The notes: a model not told the origin generated them from the sequence alone. Positions 23,189 to 35,118 are shown, counted from the stretch's first letter. The stretch: DNA of 64,000 bases from Primulina eburnea (GCF_022965805.1 NW_027330987.1:124001-188000); one strand, 5' to 3'. Translations and numbers: made by a program.

Positions 23189-24029
23189 GAGTATACATGC
23201 CTTTTGATATTTAACGTTACCGAAGCGACGACACCAAAGCGGTAATGATGCGAGGGTTGATCTGGGGCGAACATGGCATGATTTTTCTTGAAGAAAACTC
23301 AACGAGAATTGCTGAAAAATTTGAAGAGAAGGAGACGGCTGCTGGTACACTAGAACCCTAAGCTTCTTACTCAAAGAAATGAAGTGGAAGTGAAAATGAA
23401 GCGTGTGTGTGTGCGCATAGGCGTGTATGTGTGTGTGAGTTTTGGTATAAAAATGGTAACGTGTGTGTGAGTGTTAAATAGGGGTAATTAAGGCTAATTA
23501 TGTTAATTAAATAAATAATAACCAATTACATGCTATTAGAATGCTAATAATATGCTAACCCATTAATCACTTTACTAACAATCTCGTATTTAAAAATTAA
23601 AATATGCAATTGATAAACCTTAAAAATTTTAAAATCTAAAAATCACTAAATAAATAAATTAGGTTTTAAAATCATTAAAACTAAATAAATCATTTGAAAT
23701 GTCCCAATCTTAACTTAAAATTAAAATACCACATTTTAAAAATCGCCAAAATCGTTGCCGGTCTCTCTTCCTCGATCCCGCATCGAATAATCGTCTGAAA
23801 CATGAAACTCAAGAAAACATTTTAACGTGCATCACAAAATCATAATTAATTTAAAATCATGCGTTTGAATAAATCATGCATCTCTAAAATCATTTTAAAT
23901 TTAAAGAAATGATTTAACAATTTAATTAAATGCATGGGTTTTACGTGTACTGAATTTGGGCTCTACATGTTATGTTTCCGTTGTTTAAGTTTTTGAAGAT
24001 GTTTTATTAATCTTTATTATGTATACGTG

Positions 24030-25330
24030 TTAGTTAAATGTAGGCGGCCCAGGTAAGGACTCTACATTAGCCGAGACTAAACTGAACTTATTTTTGGAGG
24101 CTTGAACCACAACATATGATCCTTTCACGAAAGAAGAACTATTGACTTCCAAAATCAATAATCCACACAAGTGTAGACTCACAACAATTTGAACTCCTAC
24201 AAAAAATTCATTGCCATGAATGACCTCAAAATTATCAAGCAGGACAACCATCAAACTGCACTATCCCAACCAACTTCCAACCCTCAAATCCACATTGGTA
24301 AAGCCTTTGATAAACTTTCTTGTGAATTCACGACCTTGATTTGACTTGAGTGCTAGATTAATTTCAATCCCAAATTCAAGACTTCCCTTTCAGGGAAATT
24401 TTTTTGGGTTGCACTAGTGTCCACCATGTTCATAATCACCCTACCATTGATGTTTTCACATACATCAAACCTTTAGATTGACTAATAAGGCGGCACCCAA
24501 CCATGGGAAAAGATTCACCATTCAGAGGTCCTTCACTGTTCTGATTAGTTTCCTCCTCAACCACCAACAAAGGCAATTTTCCCTTATTTGGATAGTCTCT
24601 TATTTGATGATCACCACTATATATCAACCACCCACGCTTCACCTTATAAAAGGTGAAATTTTTGTTGGTCTCTTTTGTTATGCTTTCACAAAATTTCTTA
24701 TTTGTTTTCTTCCAAAAATTTTCAGATTTGAAAACTTAGCATTTCTTTATAATTTTAACATTTTCTCTTATGAACAAAACCAATGGTTTTAAAATAGATC
24801 AACCAATATGCAACTACAATGGAGAATAGAAAATCCTTCACCCATTGCCGTCTCAATTATTCTTGGGCCTAAGGTTGCAATCATGCAAGGAAATTGACAA
24901 GAGAATATATTTTTCTGACATATAACTGGTATTCAACACCAACGGTCTAAAAATCATTCACATAGTCATGAGAAGTTCATGTATGTTTCAAATTTCGGAG
25001 GGGCTACCTGGCAAGCCACGAAATATTCCTAGGCAGAAACCACTCTTTCAATTCACGTTTCAGGTTCTCCCATGTTTCAATCGTATCACGGTTTTCACTT
25101 TTATTATTAGAAAAATGAGCCTGACACCATAACTTCTCATCCTCGATTAAATACATGCTTATGATGAATACTTTTTTTTCTTCAGGAACTTTGGCCACCT
25201 GAAAATAATTTTTCATATCCCCCAAGAATTTCTCCATCTCTTTGGCACTACATTTTTTTAACAAATATCTTTGGAACATGGACTTTAAACTTCGTTGAAG
25301 AAGACACAATCCTGTTTGTTCCACCAACCT
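24030..25330 (-). pseudogene. Gag-protease remnant of the old gypsy element
   Basis: From high to low coordinates on minus I see a gag core at 25004-25327 (EMEKFLGDMKNYFQVAKVPE, WENLKRELKEWFLP). A decayed zinc-knuckle region follows at about 24436-24642 (HQIRDYPNKGKL, SKGLMYVKTSMVG). A protease-like end lies at 24030-24254 (VVLLDNFEVIHGNEFF). The pieces lie in different frames with stops between them. The reading breaks at about 24045, where the family X solo LTR begins, and resumes in pol near 9170. It is highly degraded and the oldest element in the window. Confidence 0.65.
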
Positions 25331-25541
25331 CTTACTTCAACATATTCATCTCAAGTTTAAACTAATTTGTAAGGGATATTACTTGACATATATGAGTTTA
25401 TGTAATACCAGTAGTGTAAGATTGTAAATTTGTATTTTATCAGAATTAAGTGTTGTGTTAACTGTTACAACATTTAAGACAATATGCAACGTAATATTAA
25501 AGTTTGTAACACAAATTGAATTTAAATAAATAGATTGGTCA

Positions 25542-26978
25542 TGTCACGCCTTGACACCGGCGTTTTTTAACAATCACACAATCGAAACAACAAGCTTTTT
25601 TGTAGTACAATGTAAACCGAAACCAGTTTATAAATCATAATTCAAATGAAATAACGATTGTTTTTACAATACCCAAATCTCAAAAACGACATAGTTTAAT
25701 TGCGGAAACGTAAAACTAAATTAAAAGTTCAACTTAATCTAAAATCGTGAAGTCTCGCGTTCACCAGCCCCAAAACTGGTCTGATTCCTCCTCCTCGATT
25801 TCCTCCTCGGATTTCTCTGGGACAAGTTGTAAGGGGGGTGAGTATTTTGAGAAATACTCAGCAAGTGGGGGATATCGAACACAACATAAAATTTTTTACA
25901 ACATTTTCAAAAATAACACATAAATACAACATGCTTTTCATAATCGTAACATCATATTCATATCATAACAACATTGCGATTTTTCACCTTTAACGGTTTA
26001 CTGACATCAGTCCCTAAGTAATCCTCTAAGGGAGAAAGGTCATAAAACGGTTCTATCCCACCGTTAAGGGCCATATATTGGAATTCCACCCATTTTCAGG
26101 GAATCTTAAACAGTGCCAAACATAACGTACCAAAACTTCATAAAATCGTATAGACGGGAGACGGTGCTCGACCAAATTTTAAAACCAAAAACAGAAAATT
26201 TCTTATGCATAAAACCGAGATTTTTAATTTTACAAACAAGCCCACTTACAGTGTTTGAATGCTGAAAAAACTTAGATGCTCGGTTTCGGGAAGTGGATCG
26301 TTCCTTGTGCTTGCTCGGACAGTGCTTCGGCTTGATTTGTAGGCTAACTTTGGGGCGACATTCGGGCAGAGTTTCGGCTAGGACAAGTTGCTGGAAATTT
26401 CGAAGTATTGCAGCTAGGGGGTCTCGAATTTATGGTGTGGGCATGGCTAGGGTTGATGCAGTATTTATGGGGGAAGATGATGTAGTTAAATATGGTGGCT
26501 AAATCATGCCAAAATTGCCTCAAATCTTACAATGTTTGACTCCAAATATCCCTGCCATTCTTGAAAATTCAGCTACCTAAGATAAGAGATTTATTTCTTG
26601 ATCCCATTACCTTTCATAAATTTCGAAATTATGGTGGCTACGTGTAGGGATTTGCTTCCAATTCCCTTGTGGTTTATTCTTGCATATGATTGTATCTTTA
26701 GGCACCACAATCTTTATGCACAACAATAAGTGGATTTTCGAAAATTTCTAAGTCCATGCATTGATTCCTCTAGCCTTGGATGGTCCTTACCAATCTTGTA
26801 TATCCCCTTGCATATTTTCGAAAAATATGCATGCCTTATTGTAGGTATTTTTGACTTGGCAACAAAGATTCCAACAATTAATTATTTTCCCATATGTATA
26901 TCTTATTTAATACAATAATCAAATCTTACAAGTTTCCTTGTAGTTATTAATTGCATGACAAAAAAATCGGTTCTTACA
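25542..26978 (-). repeat. 3' LTR of chromovirus A, 1437 bp
   Basis: TGTCACGCC to GGTTCTTACA. It matches 55269-56643 along nearly its whole length. The polypurine tract (AAAAAGGGAGGGA on minus, 26979-26991) abuts it. On the minus strand an ATAAATA near 26460 is a possible TATA box. Confidence 0.88.
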
Positions 26979-29837
26979 TCCCTCCCTTTTTATGGGAAGT
27001 TTCGTCCTCGAAACTTGGGTTGGCTTGGTCTCTAAACAGGTATGGATATTCCTTTCGCATCTTCTCTTCAATTTTCCAAGTTGCTTCTCGCTCTGTGTGG
27101 TTGGACCATTGCACTTTGACCTAGGGAATGATGCGTCGTCTGAGGACTTGTTCCTTGGTGTCCACGATTCTGATAAGGACTTCTTCGTATTTCAGTTCTT
27201 CTCCCAAGTTCCCTTCGATCAAGAGTGGTTCTACCTCCAACACGTGACTCGGGTCTGGAATGTACCTTCTCAGTTGGAACACATGGAACACGTTGTGGAT
27301 CCTTGACATGCTTGGTGGCAATGCCAGTCTACATGCTAGTGTGCCCACTTTTTCCAAGATTTCGAAGGGTCCAACATATCGAGGGTTCAGTTTCCCTGCT
27401 GTACTGAATCGTACAACTCCTCTCATAAGTGAGACTTTCACATATGTCTTCTCGCCCACGTTGAACTCTACAAGCCTTTTTTAAGATCTGCCCAGCTCTT
27501 CTGTCGGTCTTGAGCTCCCTTGAGCCTTTCCCGAACGATTTTAACCTTGTCCACGTTCATTTGTACTAGCTCGGGTCCCACCAAGGCGTTCTCTCCCACT
27601 TCGTCCCAATAAAGTGGTGATCGACATTTTCTCCCATAAAGAGCTTCGTATGGAGTCATTCCAATGCTGCTGTGATAGTTGTTGTTGTAAGCGAACTCAA
27701 TTAAGGGTAAATGAGTGCTCCAGTTGCTACTGAATTCAAGAGCGCATGCTCGCATCATATCTTCTAAGGTTTGGATGGTTCTTTCCGTTTGCCCATCGGA
27801 CGGGTAGGAAGTGTGCAGTCTTTTTGAGTCTTTCCACGATCACCTATATTCCGTCGTGGCTTTGCCTAGACTTTGGCAATCCTACCACAAAGTCCATGGA
27901 AATGTGCTCCTATTTCCACTCAGTAATTTCTAGAGGTTGCAGTAATCCTCCAGGTCGCTGGTGTTCTTATTTGACCTGCTGACATACCTGACATTTGGAG
28001 ACGAATTCAGCTACATCTCTTTTCATGCCATTCCACCAGAAATTATTATTGAGATCCCTGTACATTTTCACACTGCCTGGATGGACTGGGAATTTTGACT
28101 TGTGCGCCTCTGCCATTATCTCTTGGCGAAGGTTATAGCTGTCGGGCACACACAGTCTTCTTTTCATCCATAAGATTCCCTTTTCATCAATCTGATGATC
28201 TTGAGACTTCCCTTCTCTGACTTGATCCTTAAGTTTAAGCAGTACAGGGTCTCTATCTTGGTTTAACTTGACGGTCTCCTGCAGACATTGCTGGGCCAAG
28301 AGGGAAGCTAGAGTTACCTTGAATGTGCCCTTCTGACTTAGCGCATCAGCCACTTTGTTTGCTTTAACCGGATGGTAGCTTATGGTCAAATCATAGTCCT
28401 TCAGAAGTTTGATCCATCGCCTTTGCCTCATATTAAGTTCTTTTTGGGTGAACAGGTACTTGAGGCTCTGATGGTCTGTGAAGATTTCACATTTAGCACC
28501 ATAGAGGTAGTGTCTCCAAATCATTAAGACGAAGACAACCGCTGCTAGTTCCAGATCATGAGTAGGGTAGTTTTGCTCGTGCGGTTTCAAGTGCCTTGAC
28601 GCGTAGGCGGTCACTCTTCCTTCTTGCATTAGTACGCATCCTAGACCGTCCTTAGAGGCGTCACTGTAAATAGTGAAATCTTTATTCTCTGCGGGCAGGA
28701 TCAACACTAGCGTGGATGCGAGTTTCTCTTTCAGTGTTCGGAAACTCTTCTCACAATCCTCATTCCAGATGAATTTAGAATTTTTCTTTGTGAGTTTCGT
28801 CAGTGGCACGGCTATCAAGGAGAACCCTTCGACAAACTTCCGGTAGTAACCTGCCAATCCAAGAAAGCTTCTGATGTCGGTGGCGTTCTTCAGTTTTGGC
28901 CACTCTGTAATTGCCTTTTCTTGGATCCACTGACACTCCTTCTTTCGATATCACGGGTCCTAGAAATGACACATTCCTTAGCCAGAATTCACACTTGCGA
29001 AACTTGGCATAGAGCTTATTCTCTCTTAAGATTTGCATAGCAAAGTGAAGGTGCTCTTCATGGCTCGTCTCGTAAGGAGAATAGACGAGGATATCGTCGA
29101 TAAATACCACTATGAACTGATCCAGGAATGGCTTGAATACTCTGTTCATCAGGTCAATAAATGTTGTCGGTGCGTTGGTCAGACCAAAAGGCATCACTGT
29201 GAATTCATAATGTCATATCTGGTTCGAAAGGCTGTTTTGGGGATATCTTCAGCCCTGACCTTTAACTGGTGATAACATGTCCTTATATCCAGTTTAGAAA
29301 AGACGGAGGCTCCTTTAAGCTGATCAAACAAATCGTCTATCCGAGGTAGAGGGTACCTGTTCTTGATTGTGATCTTGTGCAATTCTCTGAAATCGATGCA
29401 CAATCTCATACTCCCGTCTTTCTTCTTCACGAAGAGTACTGGAGCTCCCCAGGGGGACACACTCGGTCGAATATGCCTTTTATCTATCAATTCTTGGAGT
29501 TGTTCTTTTAGCTCCTTGAGTTCGGCTGGTGCCATTTTGTAAGGTGCTTTAGAGATTGGAGCAGCACCGGGAACCAGATTGATCTCGAACTCCACTTCGC
29601 GGTTTGGGACCGTCCCCGAGAGTTCTTCTGGAAAAACATCTGGGAACTCTCTCACTATCGGGATGTCCTCCAGTTTCAGCTCGACTTATTCTCTTACTTC
29701 ACTGACCATTGCTAGGTAGATGTCTTCTCTGGATTTCATGGCTCTCCAAGCTTGAGATGCGGAAAGTAGTGATTTCCGTTCCTTGGATTTACCTTGGTAC
29801 ACGACTTCCTCTTGATTCGGAGTTAGAGTTTGACTTT
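26974..29837 (-). pseudogene. Pol of chromovirus A: RT, RNase H, integrase, chromodomain
   Basis: RT starts near 29655 ([43 protein letters not shown]). It shifts frame near 29200 before [12 protein letters not shown] and the palm [10 protein letters not shown] (~29080), and shifts again near 28890. RNase H ([29 protein letters not shown]) and the integrase HHCC (CQVCQQVK) fill 28857-27967. The integrase core is cut: after DFVVGLPKS and a short stretch to TAHFLP, a deletion near 27800 jumps to GQTERT-like sequence, removing the second catalytic Asp. The C-terminal domain (GKLNPRYVGPFEILEKVG) precedes a chromodomain, with a TAG at 27121-27123 between them. The final stop lies inside the LTR (26974-26976). 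The gene is interrupted upstream by element B. Confidence 0.88.
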
Positions 29838-30807
29838 TGTTGCGCGTTTTCTTAACTGCTCGCAAGCGCACGATGTCAAGTTATAGTAAAATGTACTTTT
29901 GGGTACAAGTGTCGATCCCACGAGGAGTGTGTATAAAAATGTATATCAATTCTTGTAATTAAAATAGCCAAGACTTTATCTAGAAAAATCAATAATCAGA
30001 TTTGTTTGTTTAAACGAATTAATTGAAAGCAATGAATAAATTAAATCACCGGATTGAGAGATAATAATGAGAGAAAGTATCTAGAGAAATGATTTCACAA
30101 AGTTTCCACGACAATCATTCACAGTTTAATTTATATTCCTGAATTCCAATCGATTAATGGCCAAGAACACTTAGATTGTTTTATTCCCCCTTTCCCAAGT
30201 GACGAATAAAGTGTATCTATCAACTTCGATTCAATTATTCCTAATTAGAATCTACGTTTCATAGATAAGCGCATACAATGTTCTTACTAAGCCTCGCTAA
30301 AGTTATACGCCTTCCGAACGCTATAAACATTCAACGATGTGTCTCTAATGATCTATAACCCTAGTCCCTCTCCCGAGTTATAAGATTAATCAAACAACAA
30401 ACAATTTATGGCCAGTAAATTGCAGTGCAGTAAACGCAGAGAACACAATTAAACGAAAGCAGAATTCAATCAATAAATAACGGTGTCAAATCATCGTTTC
30501 AACAGAGTTACGTCATTCTCCAGAATGAGAGTTTAGTTCATCACGAAATCCAAGAGAAAACAAGACATGTTTGTGATTCTGGACATTTCTACGCAATAAA
30601 ATAAAGAAACAAAGGAAAAGATAACAAATCGAAGTGTCGTCTCTGTCCCCAGATCCGTCGTTCTTCGTATTTGCGATGGTTCTTCGCACTCTGAATCTCT
30701 ATCTCCTGTAGGCGCTCCGTTTCTTCGTCTTTTTCTCCTGTGACGGCTGATGATCGTGTGTTTTCCCTCTGCGGCGGCCGATCCCTTCTGACCTAGACGA
30801 TTCGCGC

Positions 30808-30814
30808 ATTTATA
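30808..30814 (-). promoter_or_regulatory. TATA box of element B LTR (3' copy)
   Basis: TATAAAT on the minus strand, about 10 bp downstream of the GC-rich array in the direction of transcription. The 5' LTR copy is identical (41475-41481). Confidence 0.65.
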
Positions 30815-30823
30815 CCTTTTCTG

Positions 30824-31170
30824 GACGCGGCGTGCGCGCGGTGGCGCGAAATGTGGCGCGGAGGCGCGCAAGCATCTGCCATCTGCTGTGTGTTGGCTTG
30901 CGCGCGGGTGCGCATGAAGTTGCGCGATGGCGTGCTCCTCTCGGGTGTATGCGCGCGGTGGCTCATGAACTCGCGCGGACGCGCGCAAGCTTCTGTGTGC
31001 GCGCGCAGGTGCGCGTAAGCTCGCGCGGTGGCGCGCAAGCTTCTGTCCGAAAGGGTGTCATTGTGCGCGCGGCTGCGCGGAAGTTGGCGCGATCGCGCGC
31101 GCATCTCTGTTTCATGCAAAAGTATGGGTGTGCGCGCGGGTGCGCGTGAAGTGGCGCTGGGGAGCGCAAG
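30824..31170 (-). repeat. GC-rich CpG array in U3 of element B, 3' LTR
   Basis: About six units of 50-65 bp each contain GCGCGCGGnnGCGCG, a short AGTT/AAAT/AAGC spacer, a second GCGC block and often AAGCTTCTGT. Blocks such as GCGCGATCGCGCGC are palindromic. CpG density is extreme against the AT-rich remainder. Arg/Ala-rich open frames across it arise from base composition and are not genes. Confidence 0.8.
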
Positions 31171-31351
31171 CTCTTGTCCAGTGACGTGCTCGTGGTCGTG
31201 CGCTTCTTAGTCCCCTTGGCTTCGTGTTCGCTATTTTCTCCATTTCTGAAATGACAACATAAACAAATCAAAAAACGCATAATTCTGTTCGAAACAAGCA
31301 TAATTCAAAATGGATTTAAATGTAAATTAAGTGCAAATCTTGCACTTATCA

Positions 31352-33011
31352 AACCTCCCAAACTTGAATTTTTGCTAGTCCCGAGCAAAATATAAGAAAA
31401 GCTAATAAAGAAGGAATAAAAATACGCAAACTACTAAAGTCATGGATGTGCAAAAAAAAGTGATAATGACCTCCGATTCATCTAATTTCATGTAATTCAC
31501 GATTTCCCAAGAGTCACGTGTGTGTGTGTTATGTCAATGTTTTTTTACCCCATCGAATGCTCAAATAAAGTTGTAATGCCCCTTTGCCTTACAGAATCAA
31601 GAAATCCTCAGTTCAGTTCAGCTTTCACATCATCAACATAAACATTTGCATTCACAGATCACATAGGACTTTTTCGGTGATTATTTGGCTTGAAAGATGA
31701 TCAACACAAGTATGCCAAAGATGAAATCACAAAATGAGATGCTTGCAAGCAAGTGATTAAGGTCTATACTTGTTGACAATGAGTTTCAGGTATCCATAGG
31801 CTTAACTTGAACAACTTTTCTCCACTAGTATATTGGATAAATGTGACAAGGTTAATAGGTCTTGTAGGCTTGTAACGTTAGGCCACGGCTCACGGCTACA
31901 ATAAAAGGTATGGAATTCAAAATTTGAGAGAAATAATCAACTCTTCATCAATTTCACTCTTTTTCATTTTCTTTTTCATTCACCATCCACTTATTATTTT
32001 CTTTTCATTCATATCTTTCATCTCCCTTATATTTTTCTTTGATTGAACTTTTTCTCTTTCTTTTTGTCTATTTTCAACTCCCTCTTTGCTCACTTCAATT
32101 TTTTTTTTTTTTCTTTTCAAGGAGCTTTTGAATCACTACACCACCAATGAATTTCTTTCTCTCAAAATCAGGTAGGAAAATAAGTGTATCGGCTTCATTA
32201 GGTAGTTGTTGTGGGATGTAGAATAGATACAAGTGGGGGTTGATTGTATGTCATTGACACACACCACTTGATTTTTTAGTAAGCTCAAAATGGGACACTA
32301 GGGATATTTTATGTTCATTTGGTAGGCTCGAAGGCTCAACGGTTTCAAAGATCGCCTAAATCATTCCTATGTCACATATTATCCGTATTTCGCCTCGAAA
32401 AGTGTTCAAACAAGTTCTAGACTTCCGTCAATCCATTAGTCAACTCATACACACCAATCACATGCAATCTTCAATAAAAATGATATATGAAATAGGTGCA
32501 CGAAGAAAATTTAAGCATCTCAATTAACTTGAAGCTCAAAGGGCTACAATTGACAATAAGCACAGAACACAGGCCCAAGGATATTGCGAACAATTGCCTA
32601 GCTCATTCCTATGATTGCAACAGTGTCAATCAATGTCATGCAAGAATTACCAATAATCAGATCTCCCTCATCCGTTTAGCATCACAGGCATGCAACTTGT
32701 CTCTAAACAACGATAATATCAACAAACACGACAGTGCAAAATAATTGTGACTCCTAAGTTATCATGAACACATATAAATTTCAGGATCGCAATTCAGTTT
32801 TCATCATCGGTCCCACATTTTACTTATCCATGACTCTACCTAACAAATATAGAATGCAAAAAGTAAATAGAAACTAAATTAACTACTGAGCAAAATAAAA
32901 AAAATCATAAAAATTCCAACAAACAATTTGTTACCCCCCAAACTTAAAGTATGCATTGTCCTCAATGTATAGAAATGAAAAACATGACAACACATACCTC
33001 GCACCCGAGGG
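31352..33011 (-). other. 3' untranslated region of element B
   Basis: Between ORF3 and the 3' LTR lies a noncoding AT-rich region with a long pyrimidine tract near 31940-32120 and a GT run near 31520. I see no gene. Athila elements usually carry such a long segment. Confidence 0.6.
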
Positions 33012-34151
33012 TCAGAACTCAGGGCTCGAATCATCATCCCCAGATCCTTCATCATCATCATCCATCGGCTGTGGGTACTGTGGTGGCCAGGCTGGTTGTG
33101 GTGGGTAAGGAACATCCTCGGGTCCAGGTGGGAACCGCTGGGCAAGTGCCGATGTGAAATCCATCATGTAAGACATGAAAGTACTAGTAGTCTGTCGGTG
33201 TTCGGCCTGCTGTCGGCGCTCGACCCGCATATCCTGTTCCAGTCGGAACATGCGATCTCCCAAACTTGATCGAGGGATTGATGGTGGTGGTGGTGGCTGG
33301 CGTGCTCTGGCCCTCTGATTATAAGCTGCCCTAGCCCGTTGCCGTTCTATTTCGTCTCCAAAGCGCGAACGCTCTACTTCAAATACTGTGATTGGGCTCT
33401 TGGCTTTCAGGACCTGTTCATCGGTGCCCCATTGCACGCTGGCATGAAGACAAAGGGCAGTGATAGTATGTGCGCAGGGAAGGCTGACGGTCATGAGTCC
33501 CGTGCCAGCACGCATAATATAGCTGTGAATAAGCTTCCCAAGATCGACGGTTCTCCCAGTCATGATGGCGTAAATCAACGCCACTTTGTCTTTTGTAATT
33601 TCAGTCTGATGGGAGGAGGGCATGATCCGTGATAGAATAAAAGATGCCCAACAACGTGGTTTACGGCGTAAATCAGATTTTTTTAAAGTGACTGGGGAGC
33701 CCTGATTCAATCGCCACTCTGCACCCTCGATGCCTAAGGTGCTGATAATCTCATCGTAGTTCATAGCCCCCGTGATCAACTCAGTGTACCCGTCATTTTC
33801 AAACTCCGGCAGATTGTAGATTGCGTTAATAGTGGCCGAATCAAAACAGACGAGTTGCCCTCGCACCAAAACTCCGTATTCTTCATGTTTGATTCTCAAA
33901 TTCGCATAGAATTCACGGACTACGGATATCACAGCGTCTGGTGGAGACTGAGCTATATCCATCCACCCTCGTCGCCCGACCTCTCTAATGAATGCACAGT
34001 CGGGGTATGTCATATCTAGCCCTCTTTCTGGAATAATCGACCTAGACAAGGTGCTCTCATATACCCGAAAGGCTTCCTCGTTTCAAAATTTGTGAGCATC
34101 GTAGGAACGAGAGGAGGAAGCCCCATCCTTTGATTTTTTACGAGGTGCCAT
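33012..34151 (-). pseudogene. Element B ORF3: plant transposon-protein-like ORF
   Basis: The minus-strand ATG at 34151 begins MAPRKKSKDGASSSRS, a basic, nuclear-signal-like N-terminus. A single TGA at codon 23 (34083-34085) interrupts an otherwise open 379-codon frame. The body has the family signature (RGLDMTYPDCAFIREVGRRGW, VVREFYANL, VLVRGQLVCFDSATINAIYNLP, ITKDKVALIYAIMTGRTVDLG). It resembles the 'putative plant transposon protein' domain of Athila/Tat elements. A C-terminal region holds a short coiled coil (MFRLEQDMRVERRQQAEHRQ), a Pro-rich stretch and an acidic tail (DDDDEGSGDDD). It lies in the env-like position. The pattern FYA-(N/K) ... LP ... K--xIxAIxxGxxVD is shared with the Sirevirus ORF3. 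Biochemical function is unknown. Confidence 0.75.
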
Positions 34152-34587
34152 GATTATCACTTGGTATCAACAATAATAATCAACAAATCGAGAGCACAAT
34201 TCCACCAACACAGCTAGAATTCTGAAATTTATCCCCAAACAATAATATTGTGGAAGGAGCGGTACCCTTACTTGAAGAAAACGACTAGAGAGAACACAGG
34301 CGTGGCGGAGGCGGCGGCTGAGGAGTGGCGGCGGCAGAGGGGCGGCGCGTTGGGAGGACGGCGGCGGCGCTAGTGGTGGTTGCTTGTGGTGGTTGGGTGT
34401 GTTGAAGGAGGAGTGTTTGTGGTGTTGAGGTGTGAGGGAGGTGGAGAGGTAAGTAGATGGTGGTGTTGGAATGAAAATTTGTGAGTGGGGGAGGAGTTTG
34501 ATTTGAGAAGGAGAGTGGATTTGTGAGGGGGAGGCGGCTGAGTGGTGAGGGAGAGAAGAATTTAGGTTATAAAATCGCGAGGAGGGG
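34152..34587 (-). promoter_or_regulatory. Pyrimidine-rich leader upstream of element B ORF3
   Basis: On the minus strand this 436-bp stretch is rich in CCT/CTC/CAC. It separates a TATA box from the ORF3 start and has the look of a plant 5' leader. An open frame here (Pro/Ser/His-rich) is probably composition-driven. Confidence 0.45.
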
Positions 34588-34595
34588 TATTTAAA
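34588..34595 (-). promoter_or_regulatory. Internal TATA box upstream of element B ORF3
   Basis: TTTAAATA followed by CCCC on the minus strand. The GC-rich array lies directly upstream and a pyrimidine-rich leader directly downstream. The layout copies the LTR promoter (array, then TATA) and suggests a separate transcript for ORF3. Confidence 0.5.
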
Positions 34596-34608
34596 GAAGT
34601 GGGGCTGA

Positions 34609-34912
34609 ACGCGGCGCGCGGGCGCGCGAGATGTCGCGCTAGGGCGCGCTGTCCTCGGGTCTGTCAGCAATAATTCAGGGCGCGCGGTCGCGCGAGATAT
34701 CGCGCTACCGCGTGCGAGCTTCTGTAAATCGGTAATAAAGTAGCACGCGCGAGCGCGCGAGAAGTCGCGCTATCGCGCGTGACCTACTGTCTTCGTGCAA
34801 AGTTGCTGTGCGCGCGATCGCGCGAGACATGGCGCTGGGGCGCGCGAGCTTCTGTAATTCCAAGTGGTCCTTAGCGCGCTGCCGCGCGAGATGTCGCGCT
34901 TGGGCGCGCATG
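34609..34912 (-). repeat. Internal GC-rich CpG array of element B
   Basis: About five units of 55-65 bp contain GCGCGCGnnCGCGCGAGA, GTCGCGCTA and GCGCGC blocks with AGCTTCTGTAAATC-type spacers. The unit design matches the U3 array of the same element's LTR. It sits between the integrase 3' end and ORF3. Confidence 0.75.
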
Positions 34913-35118
34913 CGTCTGTAAATCCATTGTTTTTTTTTTTTTAACACCTGCAAAATAAAGCGATTCAAATTAAAAACTTGAATGTAGAAAATTACAAATA
35001 TTAACTATGAAATTTAAATGAAATAATGAAGCAGAGCGAATGCGAAAATAAATAAATGCGGGTTGCCTCCCACACAGCGCTTGGTTTAACGTCATCAGCC
35101 CGACGGTACCCTGTCTGA
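34913..35118 (-). other. Spacer between integrase and the internal array
   Basis: AT-rich, with a poly-T run near 34930. Nothing is recognisable. Confidence 0.4.

Larger units (their letters stand above)
10380..23967 (-). mobile_element. Family-1 solo LTR, interrupted by a Sirevirus
   Basis: The start TGTAACGTACCG at 10380 and the end TGAATTTGGGCTCTACA at 23967 match the ends of the LTR at 3484-6072. The shared segment around 10590-10720 (CGGTCCTCGGGTTTA-type) confirms the family. A perfect 5-bp target duplication (TGTTA) flanks the LTR with no internal domain, so this is a solo LTR left by LTR-LTR recombination. Removing the copia insertion (11737-23188 plus one GAGTA) leaves about 2131 bp. 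It is shorter than the intact LTR mainly because the segment with the GC-rich palindromic array is absent. Confidence 0.85.
9170..24045 (+). mobile_element. Solo LTR (family X), about 1.3 kb, interrupted
   Basis: Sequence 9170-10379 plus 23973-24045 interrupts the old gypsy pol at the protease-RT linker. It carries no coding motif and contains a U3-like segment with palindromic motifs followed by a TATA box, so I read it as a plus-oriented solo LTR. Its start is near TGGTTGCAATGACCC (9165-9180) and its end near 24035-24045. The target duplication is decayed and I could not fix the ends to the base. It is itself interrupted by the family-1 solo LTR at 10380-23967. Confidence 0.5.
7101..25400 (-). 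mobile_element. Old Ty3/gypsy element, split by nested insertions
   Basis: The gag-protease half lies at 24030-25330 and the RT-RNase H-integrase half at 7114-9170, both on the minus strand. Between them sits a stack of three nested insertions. The protease reading ends near 24045 and the protease-RT linker resumes near 9170, so the two halves abut once the insertions are removed. A purine-rich tract (GTGGGGGTGG on minus, about 7101-7113) follows the pol stop. No LTR pair could be recognised. Motifs suggest a short-LTR chromovirus such as Reina or Galadriel. The outer limits are approximate. Confidence 0.65.
29838..31351 (-). repeat. 3' LTR of element B, 1514 bp
   Basis: TGTTGCGCG to CACTTATCA. 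By eye it differs from 40505-41996 at nine sites plus one 22-bp indel. All but two of the substitutions, and the indel, fall in the GC-rich array at 30824-31170. The polypurine tract (AGTTTGGGAGGTT on minus, 31352-31365) abuts it. Confidence 0.92.

Noticed and set aside
30533..31301. Arg/Ala-rich open frames on both strands (also at 41200-41946)
   Set aside because: They overlay the GCGCGC array of element B's LTRs in several frames at once and have no domain. They reflect base composition.
34167..34670. 167-codon Pro/Ser/His-rich frame in element B
   Set aside because: It covers the TATA box, leader and array upstream of ORF3. Composition explains it.
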